This document shows, piece by piece, positions 46,461 to 55,527 of a stretch of DNA of 64,000 bases. Origin of the DNA: Rhizophagus clarus (taxonomy: Eukaryota; Glomeromycota; Glomeromycetes; Glomerales; Glomeraceae); contig BLAL01000066.1 in NCBI GenBank assembly GCA_015698045.1, positions 589,921 through 653,920 on the forward strand. Direction: 5' to 3'. Within the stretch, counting starts at the first letter, position 1. Each line of letters begins with the position of its first letter. The notes under the pieces are model-generated. The model ran no database searches. It was given only the letters and a program-made list of their open reading frames with translations, and had not been told where the DNA came from. Made by a program: the position numbers and the translations under genes.

Positions 46461-48752
46461 ATGACCAGCACTTTAGACTTAGAAAAAAATAAAAATAAAG
46501 GTGGTAGGCCTCCCAGCTCTACCTGGGAGGATGCTATTAGAGGAAATCCTGTTGGTTCAGGAAAATATCATGCCACTTGTAAATATTGTAATTTTTCATG
46601 GTCACGAGGTGATATATCAAAACTTGAAGAGCACTTTGCGAACCACTGCTCGGAAGCTCCAGGACCCATTGTTAGAAAATATTTGAATAAAATATTAGAG
46701 CGTGAAGATAAAGTTAATAAAAAAAGAAAAATTGTTGAGAGTAATCAGTTAAATATTACAGACTACCATGATTCCACAAAAATTCCTGATGGTAGAGTAA
46801 CTAGGATTAATCGTGCCTTGGCTAAATTTTTCGTTGCATGTGGTATTTCATTCCGGATAGTCGAGCACCCTTTTTTTATTAACTTTGTAAAGGAGCTTAA
46901 TTCTTCGTATGAGCTGCCAACCAGAGAATTTTTGTCAGATCAGTTACTTGAGCGGGAATTATCAATGGTGAACTCAACTGTCACATCCGTCATTGAAAAT
47001 GGAGCTAATTTGACTTTAGGTTTTTAATACTTTTTTTATACTTTTTTAAAACAATATTCTTAATGTGTTTTTAAGTAATAATATTAATATTAATATAATT
47101 TAGCGTTCGATGGTTGGACGTCCTCCACTCATCGTTCTATATGGAATTTTGTTATTATGACCCCGTCGAGAGAAGAGTATTTGTATAAACTTCAAGATTT
47201 GTCAGAACATTCGCATACAGGTAATTACGTAGCCGAAGTGATTGGAGAAATAATTGAAAGGATCAGCCCGAATAAAATATCGGCTATTGTGTCCGATAAT
47301 GCCTCAAACGTTCGGAATGCACGCAAAATTATTGAAGAGAAATACCCTAACATCAAAAACGTACGATGTATAGCACATGCGGTCAATCTTATCGCGTGTG
47401 ATATACTTAAAGAAAGTTTTGGAGATCGTTTATTACGAAAAGTTAATACATTAGCTTCATTTTTTAAAAATTCCCATCAAGCTGGAGCCAAACTCACACA
47501 ACTCATCAAAGAGAATAGTATTCATGGAGGAGGCATTAAGTTATATTGTAAGACGCGATGGACAACGGCTAGCGAATCAGTAGATTTGGTAATTAGGTTG
47601 GAACCAGTACTAGAACAAATTATTACTAATGAAAGTAATTTGTTGAACGATAAGGTCAAACGTGTTATCCAAACACGGAATTTTTTTTCCGATTTACGAA
47701 TTCTTTCATTCGTTTTAAATCCATTGAGAAAAGCCGTCTTGGCTTTAGAATCAAGATCAGTGACGCTTGGAGATTGTTTTTTAAGTTTGATAAGACTATC
47801 AGCAGTTTTGAAACAATTACCCAAATCATTTAATCAAAACTTCTGTAACCATTGTTTCAACGTGATGAACGAAAGATTCAAAGAGTTCGATGATGACAAA
47901 TATATAACCTGCTTTTTCCTAGATCCCCGATTTAGGAGTAAGCCTTTCACAGCCAAAGCTTATTCAAGGATCGTGAGGTGCGCTACTACAATTGGTAAAA
48001 GGTTAGGATTTGATCTTAAAGAATCTAGGGCTCTATGCGAGCAAATTAAGGACTACCGTGATAATAAACCACCCTTTGATCTTGATGAATCTTGTTCTCT
48101 AGACGATCCTCTAAATTGGTGGAATTTGATCGATACTGACCCTCGACCGAACAGCCTCCCAAGAGTCGCTCGCCATCTATTAGCGATTTGTCCAAATTCC
48201 GCAAGTTGCGAACGAGGATTCTCAACACTTGGCTGGCTATTTAATGATCGGCGTTTAAATTTGAATATAAGTCGACTAGAATCCATGGTTAAAATGATCA
48301 TGCATTGGAAGTCCAATGCTAAGAAAGAGCTTGGTTTTTATGGTATAGAAAAAAATGATACTCGTATTAGCGAAACTGAAATGAACATTCGAATTGCAGA
48401 GACTCTGGTAGAAACTAATGATGATGATAATGAATGTAATGTTTTATCAAATGAAAGTTTACCTAATCAAATTACAGTTCCTTCAGATAATTGTGTTGTC
48501 CTAATAGAACATGTATGGATCGATAAATTTGTTGATTTGTCACACAAATTAATAATTGAAGAAATTGGAGAGATCTCGGACGACATTTTAGATGAATCTG
48601 AAGAAGAATACGAAAAAATTAATACAGATGATGGCAATGATGATGAGCAAGAAAGCGAACAAGAAAGCGATGGGGGAGGAAATTTTGATTATAATGTAGA
48701 GGATTTATTGAATGAATTCATCGATGTAGATGATGTAGATGAAGAAGAATAA
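46461..48752 (+). CDS. Intact hAT transposase with BED zinc finger
   Basis: Exons 46461-47019 and 47104-48752 (intron GTTTTTAATAC to AATTTAG) give 735 residues without stops. The N-terminal BED finger is GKYHATCKYCNFSWSRGD then LEEHFANHC. The catalytic region starts AFDGWTSS across the splice, followed by ISAIVSDNASNVRNARKI and VRCIAHAVNLIACDIL. The C-terminal dimerisation domain is CPNSASCERGFSTLGWLFND then LNISRLESMV. The tail is acidic (DESEEEYEKINTDDGNDDEQ). An upstream in-frame ATG (46371) would add 30 hydrophobic residues; I prefer 46461. It cuts and pastes the enclosing element. Confidence 0.92.
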
Positions 48753-49430
48753 TTTTTTCTTTATTTTTAGGAAATCATTATAACAATAATTCTTTTATTA
48801 ATAAAGTAAATTTGTAAATAAGTTTATAATTATATTGATTTATTTAAGAGTTTAAATTAAAAAATTTTTGTGTGACGAAATTTAAACAACACCGACGTGA
48901 TGCAAACGAACTCTTTCGATCTTGTTCAATTTGTGTTCGATTTGTGTTCGATTTGTGCTGATAATTCTGGTAAAATTTTGCTCGTTTTAGCCAAATTTTG
49001 TTAAATTTGTGTTGATTCGTGTTCAATGTGTGCTCTAAAGAAAGAGAAAGAAGTTAACAATTAAATTTTATCACACAGGGATGATGATTAGTAATTTTAT
49101 ATCGGTATTTGTTTAACGATGCAAGATGACTTTTTTATACAAATCACATTGTATGTATTATGCACTGATTTTTTTATTTTTTTTTAAGGGATGTACAAAA
49201 TATTCCGATTTTTTTTTAAAAAAAATGATTTTTTTTTAAGAACAAAGAGAATAAACAAAGATTTATTATTTTAAGAATGATATTTAAATTTAATGATGCA
49301 AACTAATAAATCAGTATTTTGAAGAAAGGGAACAAAAAGAAATTGTCCAAATTTTATTTATAAAAGGATATTTTACGATTTACTCATCTCATTCTTTTTG
49401 CGTTTTTCCTCACATCTTAATTTTGTAAAT

Positions 49431-50132
49431 ATGCCCAATCGTCACTCTCATCGCCAGTCCCATCGTCACTCTCATCGCCAGCCCCATCGTCACTCTCATC
49501 GCCAGCCCCATCGCTAGCCTCATCGCCACTCTCGTCCTATTCAATGGTTCGATGAATACACCGATTACTTGGTGGAAGAAAGAAGAAGAAGAAATGATGA
49601 ATTTCATAACGAATACGGGAGAGATCGATCGAGATTCTGGAGGTCAATCGCAAGAAGGTTCATATGTATAATATTTAATATGTTAAAATATGTTAAAAAT
49701 AGAATTATTATCTTTAATCCAACTAATTCGTTCGTTTGAATCAGACTAAATCGTCATTTTAGAACTTCGAGGTTCACGGCACAACGATGCCACCAAAAAT
49801 GGAGGAATCTTCTTAGGGAATACCATGTATGAAAAATATAATGGCAAAAAAAAATATTTGCTTAAAATTGAAAATATTTAACTAAATATTATTTCGTTTT
49901 TTGATATTTAGAGTTTTTGCCTTTATCGTAGCGGTGTCCCTGGAAGAAGATGGTCACGTATCGGAGCAAGATATTATCGCACATTTAGATCGAGATTTTG
50001 GGAAAGACGAGGTAATTATAAAATTTCTATAACTAAAGTTTATTCACATCTTAAATTAACCAATTTATTTTAGATACGCGACACGATCGTAGAAGGACAA
50101 GAAACCTACCTACGTATCGTCACCGAAAATAA
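49431..50132 (+). CDS. Second hAT gene: four-exon Arg/His-rich protein
   Basis: Exons 49431-49657, 49745-49826, 49912-50011 and 50074-50132 with three GT-AG introns keep one frame across phases 2, 0 and 1. The N-terminus is a tandem HSHRQPHR repeat with one TAG (49515-49517) where the repeat expects Gln. The middle is IQWFDEYTDYLVEERRRRND and FWRSIARRLNRHF. The C-terminus is extremely basic (SRIGARYYRTFRSRFWERRD, ending TYRHRK). No domain recognised; nucleic-acid binding is plausible from charge alone. It lies between the transposase and the right end, same strand, so it is cargo or a second transposition gene. Confidence 0.6.
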
Positions 50133-50898
50133 TTTATTAATTTTATTATATTATTTTATAGTGAGTAGCTAGGCCCAGTCCGTACCAAATATCGGCTGGA
50201 GACTCACATTTTTTTTGGGCTGTGAATTGATACTGACGTCTACGTCGTACAGCCTGGGTACTATTTTTTAAAATAGTAGCAAACAAGTATCAATATTTTT
50301 TTTTTTATCAAAATTAAATAAAATAAAAATAAAATGGTGAACTTTTTTAACTGGGATTTTATTTCTTTAGTGATAAATTTGAATTTAATTGCTAGTTTTT
50401 ATCATTGGATTACGTATAATAAATACAATAAATAATTTAAATTTTAAAAAATAAATTTTTATCTGTCAGATACTATTAACATGACGAAAATATGCCAAAA
50501 CTCTATTAAAATATTAGTATTACTTATGCCGAAACTATGTCAAAATGCCGAAACTGCCGAAACTGCCGAAATGCCAAAATGCCAAAATGCCGAAACAGTT
50601 TCGGCAGTTTCGGCAGTTTCGGCATTTCGGCATTTCGGCACTATGTATGAGTTTCGGCGTTTCACGTTAGGCCAGATGGGTTTCGGCAAGCAACCTTAGT
50701 TTGAATAGGTATTGGCTTGCATTTAAACTTTCTATTTAAGTGCTCACGAAGTTTATTAGGATTTGCACACTCTTTTCCACATCGTTCACAAGTTTGATTT
50801 TTTTTGTCACTTCTTGTCATACTGATTTGTATATATTACCTTTACAAATTTTTTATTTAATTAATTAATTCCCTAGGTGATGGTATATATTCAGGACA

Positions 50899-51881
50899 AT
50901 ATATTACCATTACAGATTTTTCTCTTTAATTAATTATTTCCCTATATAGTGAAAATGATCGGAGAATATTTCTGTCCATACTTACTTAATACTGGTAAGG
51001 CCCATGGAGTCCCCTGCATGCGACCAGAATGATGCCATTTACATTGGAAGGCTAAGCCACGCATCTCTTGTAGTGAATGTGGTAAGCCTACTGGTTCTAC
51101 TTCAGGACTGTGCCCATTGCATGTTAAAGGATACTATGTGATTCAATATGTTAACAGGCTTCAGAATAAGGCTCGGTGTACTCAGAATAGTTAGCAATTT
51201 TTCGTATGATTTAGAGGTGAGACTTATAGGTATAATTTTTTTTTGTATGACTTATTTGACCATATGTTTTTCTTAATAAAATGGGTCTAGAATGGTTTTC
51301 TGTGTATTGTGAAATTATTTGTATGCTAGAATAAAGTAGAATAATATTTAAAACTCTTTCCTGTTATCCATTTTTTCGTATGACTTAGCATTGCTAAGTC
51401 ATACAAAAAAAAATTTGGGTACCCTTTGATTTTATCAATGAATCAGCTTTAAAATTAATTCTAGTATAACATAAAAATATGGTATGCAAATTATGCTTGA
51501 CAGGTCGAACGCTGAACACACTTGGACATTTCAGTCCTCGGTGTTCAGCGTTCTCCTAAGAGACAAGCAATATGACATACTTTTTTCGTTATATTATTTG
51601 AGATTAAAATCGGGCCAGCGTGTTAACAAAGATGGTTATCTCCTTTAACTTGAAAACTAAAAATTTGGATAAGAAGATATGTTAACAGGATTTGAGCCCC
51701 AGCCTGATTTAAAACTTAAATTCAATATCGTATTTCAATATGTTTCCTGGTCTTGAAAATAAATTTTGTGTTAAAAAAAGATTACATAAATTTCGTATAT
51801 CGGGAAATAAGCCGGTAGAGGCTTACACTAATTATACCTATTCAGAAATCTTGTCCCAGAACCCCTATTTTGTTCTATATA
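50899..51881 (-). repeat. Right terminal inverted repeat of the inner PolB element
   Basis: Inverted partner of 34489-35497, ending GTTCTATATA at 51881. It carries the same hairpin (51507-51553), CATACGAAAA-type motifs and a second copy of the Cys-rich ORF on the plus strand. Confidence 0.9.
50955..51194 (+). pseudogene. Right-TIR copy of the Cys/His-rich protein
   Basis: The same 79-codon ORF as at 35202-35441, with a TGA at 51030-51032 where the left copy has GGA (or both derive from CGA), plus substitutions such as SCSECGKPTGSTSG. TAG 51192-51194 ends it. Confidence 0.7.
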
Positions 51882-51889
51882 TTCGTTCT

Positions 51890-52375
51890 ATTGCAAGTTA
51901 GTATGTTAATCTATTATTTCTTTGTTGCAAAGTATCCCTAATTCTTCTTTGCCATACTTGCTGATCTTGTAATTGATTAGCTTGATCACGATTTGCATTT
52001 ATCAGATAATTTCTCTCATTTTACAATCTGTTCCTCTCATTTTTGACATGCAATAAGACGTTGTTTAATACCATGAATCTCACTTTCTCTAGCATTGGTC
52101 ATTTCTTGTAAATACTTTAATAAGCCAGTCGAAGTATCAAGCTCTTTCCTAGTTTGTCTTGTTCTGGATTCAACCTTTATATCATGAGCTATAATCAATC
52201 CAATAATATGCTTAATCTCGTAATTAATATTTATAAGATTTGGTGTAACAGTCATTCAACCATTTACCAGCAGGGCATCTGCATCATTCTTAAGTGCATT
52301 AATTAGCTGATTAATATCCATTGCTACTAAATGTGCTAAAGGGTGCCCTGTAGGATCAGTGGAAACATATGTCAT
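51890..52375 (-). pseudogene. Coiled-coil N-terminal part of the outer gag region
   Basis: ATG 52373-52375 starts MTYVSTDPTGHPLAHLVAM. A TGA lies near 52255, then LININYEIKHIIGLIIAHDI and RKELDTSTGLLKYLQEMTN. A frameshift near 52035 leads to a Gln-rich helix (RDQANQLQDQQVWQRRI). Toward the TIR the frame stays helical (RNNRLTY-stop-LAIER). Beyond the inner element at 34345-34488 another helical stretch (QLTALRIQAQ) leads to the outer gag ATG. I infer that the inner element split this gene; the two halves do not join cleanly in frame. Confidence 0.5.
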
Positions 52376-52415
52376 TTTGAATATACTATACACTATATAC
52401 TACTAATTACTTAAA
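52376..52415. promoter_or_regulatory. Bidirectional promoter region, gag coil / ATPase
   Basis: Only 40 bp separate the divergent start codons at 52375 (minus) and 52416 (plus). The spacer is TATA-like (ATATACTATACACTATATAC), giving candidate TATA elements for both directions. Confidence 0.4.
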
Positions 52416-53708
52416 ATGGACTTATATGTGTATAATTTGGATGAATATAGTAGTGATACTTGGCAAGAAAATGAATATGCTCCAATATGACCCTTTCGTC
52501 TTGCTGTAGCTGGTAGCTCAGATTCTGGAAAAACTACTATGCTTATTAATTTACTAATGGGAGACGCAAAAACCAAAAAGGATGGGACTCAATATATTCT
52601 TTGTGATGAAATAGTCCTTATTAGTAGATAGTTAGACGAACCTAAATGACAAATAGTAAAGGATTTCTTTGATGATGATGAGAGTGTAACATTCAAAGCA
52701 ATTTCATATCACCAAATGCCAGATGTAGAAAACTTTGATCCCAAAATTGCTACTGTAGTTATATTTGAGGATTTAATGAATGCCCCTAAAAATATTTAAG
52801 AAAAAATAACTGGCTACTTTACTCATGGACGACATAGAAATATTTCAGCTATTTATGTAGCCTAAAGATTCTATGCTATTCCAAAAGCAATTCGAAAAAA
52901 TGTAAATTATATTTCTCTACATAGTGGGTATGGCAGTTTAAATGATACAAAGCGTATCATTAGACAATATACTAATGAATCAGATTCTCTTGCTCCAATA
53001 ATTAACGAACTAACTTTAAGTAGAGAATTTATAATATTTGACTTGAGACATCCTAAAACTGATCCCCTATCAATTAGAGTTTGATGGGATACTAGCCTTA
53101 GAACTATTATGGAATCATCCAATAATGATTCTAAAATGATCACGTGTTCATCTAAGATCGATCTAAGATCATCCAAGAATAATTCTAGAACGATCACAGA
53201 TTCATCTAAGATTGATCTAAGATCATCCAAGAATAATTCTAGAATGATTTTAGAATCATCCAAAAATGATCTTAGTTAATTTACTTCTTATGGACAGAAG
53301 GCAATAGCTGAAGCTAAAAAGAATAATTCATTAGAAGAATTTGCCCAGAACTTTTCTTCTCCTAAGGAACGTAAACTTTACTTGAAACAAGACGCCTTAT
53401 TGAAGGCAAAAAATTCAGATATTTGGGCTAAATATGTTTTTAGAGAAGCTTATGGAATAAATGATCTTACTCTTGGAGATGAGTATAAGAAATTCCTATC
53501 TCAAGTTAAGAATGTATATATTACTAGAGATAACTTCCCAGTATCAGTATCACCTTTTGATCGATATAGAGAACTTTTGAATGAGCGTCCTTTAAGTGAT
53601 AAAAAAATAATAGAAGGCATCGAAGCACTTCTAAAACTATTCAATGATGGTTTAATGAAGAAGCCTATCTTGCAGGTAGGAATCAATAGTTTATTCCATT
53701 CTTTTTAA
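52416..53708 (+). pseudogene. A32/FtsK-type packaging ATPase of the outer element
   Basis: One frame of 430 codons from ATG 52416 to TAA 53706, with TGA near 52488, TAG near 52629, TGA near 52647, TAA near 52797 and 52863, TGA near 53082 and TAA 53277. Motifs: PFRLAVAGSSDSGKTT (Walker A), ATVVIFEDLM (Walker B) and FTHGRHRNISAIYV (sensor region). This is the poxvirus A32/Polinton packaging ATPase layout. An 18-residue, three-copy insert (53112-53276) follows. The C-terminal 145 codons (from ERKLYLKQDALLKAKNSDIW) are open and may be a fused accessory domain. It would translocate element DNA into capsids. Confidence 0.8.
53112..53276 (+). repeat. 54-bp in-frame tandem repeat in the ATPase gene
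   Basis: Three 54-bp units (starting 53117, 53171 and 53225 at ATCCAA-AATAATTCTA) encode 18-residue repeats of the form SSKNNSR-I--SSKIDLR. The period keeps frame, so it was a coding expansion when the gene was alive. Confidence 0.8.
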
Positions 53709-54238
53709 AAAGCTCAAGCAACTCTTTTCTAATCGTATTTATAGATATAATACTTTTTTCCCTGCCATCTACTATTATTCTTGACATTTTCGTTACTAGG
53801 CCAAGGGCCCTCAATGCACAGGAAACAAAGTTTTTGCTTAATGGATTATTTACTTTATCACAATATATATCATAAAATATGGCAAAAGGTTCATTTATCC
53901 CTTCTTCTGCATATAAATCAAATAATAATCGATATAAAGCTTTTTTCCCTACATCTCTATCCAGTCCATTAATCTGTTTTAAGTAACCAAATTTTAATCG
54001 ACTCAAAATCTTCATATTCTAGCTGATACTCATAGTCTCGAGTAAAGGCAAAAGTAAGTTCATCATCTTATGAAACACATCTAAATATTTTAATTAGCTT
54101 ATATATACTTTTATGCAAGCTATCTATATCAGCACATCTATGCACTGTACGTCAGAATTTGATAGTAGATAAGCCTTTTCTTGGCTTGGCCAATGCAAGT
54201 CCACAAACTGGGCAGTATTTTCTAATTTGCTCAACCAT
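53683..54238 (-). pseudogene. Zinc-motif protein of the outer element
   Basis: ATG 54236-54238 begins MVEQIRKYCPVCGLALAKP (C-x2-C), with a TGA near 54155 and a TAA near 54070. The frame then reaches DYEYQLEYEDFES and shifts near 54000 to KFGYLKQINGLDRDVGKKAL, LFDLYAEEGINEPFAIFYDI and INTIRKELLELFKK. Stop at 53683, overlapping the ATPase 3' end by 26 nt in convergent orientation. Unknown function. Confidence 0.45.
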
Positions 54239-54370
54239 CTTTTATTTGAAATTTTCTATATAAAAAATAAAATAATTTAATTACCTGTTTTTTATATTTA
54301 TTCTTTACTGCAGTCTTCACATAAACCACTCTCAGGTAACTTATTAAGATTTACAGGCATTTGGCACTCT

Positions 54371-54877
54371 TTATAAGGCAATGTTAAGTTCAGCAAGCCT
54401 TCTTAATTGTGCCTCTTGTTGTGTTTTTCTTTGTCTTCTTTCAACAAATTGGTGTGTTTCTTCAACCCTTTGCTTATGGTCTGGATTAAGCCGATTCCGT
54501 TCAGCATAAAAGTTAAATCTTCTAAGTGCAACATCAATATATTCAAGTCTTCTTTGAGTACCATGTAAATATAATAGAGAAAGATAGGATTGCGCAATTT
54601 CTACAAATCTTAGAGGAACAAGATAGTAATCTTCTATTATTTCATAAACCCTTTGAATTAAATAAAAATATGTTCTAGTCCTATATTGAATCATACGTCC
54701 AGTTTCTATATTGAAATAACTTTGCCTTGCTTCTGTAAGTGGAGGTGCAGTTGCTCTTCGAACCAATCCGCTATCAAGATAATCATATGCTTCTATAACT
54801 AGCTGATTGAATATTGAACTGCCAACACGAATTATTCTACCAGTCAATGGATTAATAGTATATCTATTAGCACTCAT
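54371..54877 (-). CDS. Protein with two TGR-type motifs (virus-like)
   Basis: An intact ORF of 168 codons. MSANRYTINPLTGRIIRVGS is followed about 35 residues later by a second diverged copy, YFNIETGRMIQYRTRTYF. The pattern N-P-x-T-G-R-x-I-x-V-G is a short motif common in DNA-binding or structural proteins of large DNA viruses. The remainder is helical and basic (LRRFNFYAERNRLNPDHKQR, ERRQRKTQQEAQLRRLAEL). It is probably a virion-associated or DNA-binding protein of the outer element. No stops, unlike its neighbours. Confidence 0.5.
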   Translation of the reverse strand: MSANRYTINPLTGRIIRVGSSIFNQLVIEAYDYLDSGLVRRATAPPLTEARQSYFNIETGRMIQYRTRTYFYLIQRVYEIIEDYYLVPLRFVEIAQSYLSLLYLHGTQRRLEYIDVALRRFNFYAERNRLNPDHKQRVEETHQFVERRQRKTQQEAQLRRLAELNIAL

Positions 54878-55050
54878 TTTTTTTTATTAATACATTAGTA
54901 TAGGCTATGTTCAATTATGATTTTTTTTAAAAATAAATAATACTTAGTGACAAAGTTATTTCGTCATCAGCCTTTGTACAAAAAAATAAAAAATGCCTAG
55001 TGACAAAATTACTTTGTCATCAGTCTTTGTGCAAATTTTTAATAATAAAT

Positions 55051-55473
55051 TTATGGCTTATTGCTAAAAAGTTCAGCTAATATATCTTCAGCTTCATTTT
55101 TATTAAGTTTACGTCTAGGTAATGCTTCCTTAAGGATATGATTATATAAATCATAGACTTTTATAATACTAAAAGCAAGATCTGAATTATGTAAATACTT
55201 TACTTGAATTATGGCAATCTTCTCAGCATGCGATTCTTTATTTGGCAATAATTTCTTAGCTGTATAATGAATATAACCTTCTGGATTGTTGGCAGATTCT
55301 ATTTTCTTAATATAGTTTACGTAATTCTTTATAAGATAACTTTCTTTACTGTATCCATCTTGTAAACCTACCAATATAACATTCTTTAAAGCTTCTATAA
55401 TATCAGCCAAATACGTTTCATGCTTGATAAAACTAGGATATTTGTTTGTGAATGGGAATGAGTCGTGTTCCAT
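55051..55473 (-). CDS. Small helical protein, paralogue of the 35.5-kb gene
   Basis: An intact ORF of 140 codons: FIKHETYLADIIEALKNVIL, SYLIKNYVNYIKKIESANNP, EGYIHYTAKKLLPNKESHAE, ending AEDILAELFSNKP. Layout and several blocks match the inner element's protein at 35515-35898. Unrecognised family, apparently typical of these PolB elements. Confidence 0.6.
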   Translation of the reverse strand: MEHDSFPFTNKYPSFIKHETYLADIIEALKNVILVGLQDGYSKESYLIKNYVNYIKKIESANNPEGYIHYTAKKLLPNKESHAEKIAIIQVKYLHNSDLAFSIIKVYDLYNHILKEALPRRKLNKNEAEDILAELFSNKP

Positions 55474-55527
55474 TTTTTTATTACTATATCTAAGGAAAAA
55501 AATATTTAATTACACAGTCCATACTAC

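Larger units (their letters stand above)
45934..50698. mobile_element. Young hAT element (4765 bp) inserted in the PolB gene
   Basis: Perfect 8-bp target duplication GTTTGAAT (45926-45933 and 50699-50706) and perfect ends TAAGGTTGCTTGCC. Both subterminal zones (about 45955-46140 and 50520-50690) are arrays of GCCGAAAC/GTTTCGGC words forming palindromes. It contains an intact BED/hAT transposase and a second spliced Arg/His-rich gene. Perfect TIRs, TSD and an uninterrupted transposase suggest recent, possibly active, mobility. Confidence 0.95.
41519..50820 (-). pseudogene. Polinton-type DNA polymerase B with endonuclease VII-like module
   Basis: ATG 50818-50820 to TAA 41519-41521, split by the hAT element at 45934-50698. 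Order: N-terminal finger CERCGKECANPNKLREHL; second finger CDGCFQSWTSEKTLERHL; exonuclease I IIADFEADNK; zinc/HNH-type block CWICKGKF then WDHCHITGKFRGSAHRDCN (recombination endonuclease VII-like); Exo II FHNFWGYNSHLV; palm motif A SYVDANNLYGWAMSQ; motif B NNSVYSKTIEN; motif C LGYMDTDSFIF. Seven in-frame TGA codons (45669, 45588, 43209, 43020, 42957, 42461, 41768) and no TAA/TAG interrupt it, plus frameshifts near 42718 and the hAT site. The usual Exo II Asp is Asn, and motif B YGK is YSK. The 2.2-kb ORF 43209-45389 is intact. Confidence 0.9.
34489..51881. mobile_element. Inner PolB element: TIRs, integrase, gag-protease, CRN, PolB
   Basis: Two ~1-kb inverted repeats (34489-35497 and 50899-51881) start TATATAGAACAAAATAGGGG and bound 17.4 kb, of which 4.8 kb is a later hAT insertion. 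Genes inside are a Cys-rich protein in each TIR, a small helical protein, a DDE integrase, gag-like, retropepsin and zinc-finger ORFs, a CRN domain, and DNA polymerase B. PolB plus a retroviral-type integrase and long TIRs define Polinton/Maverick-like elements. A gag-CCHC-retropepsin module in place of the usual adenoviral-type protease and jelly-roll capsids is unusual. No perfect target duplication was found at the outer edges. Most genes carry stops, so this copy is inactive. Confidence 0.8.

Noticed and set aside
34483-51887. 6-bp target duplication of the inner PolB element
   Set aside because: Flanks AGTCAT and TTCGTT are different; either decayed, recombined, or the true ends lie elsewhere.
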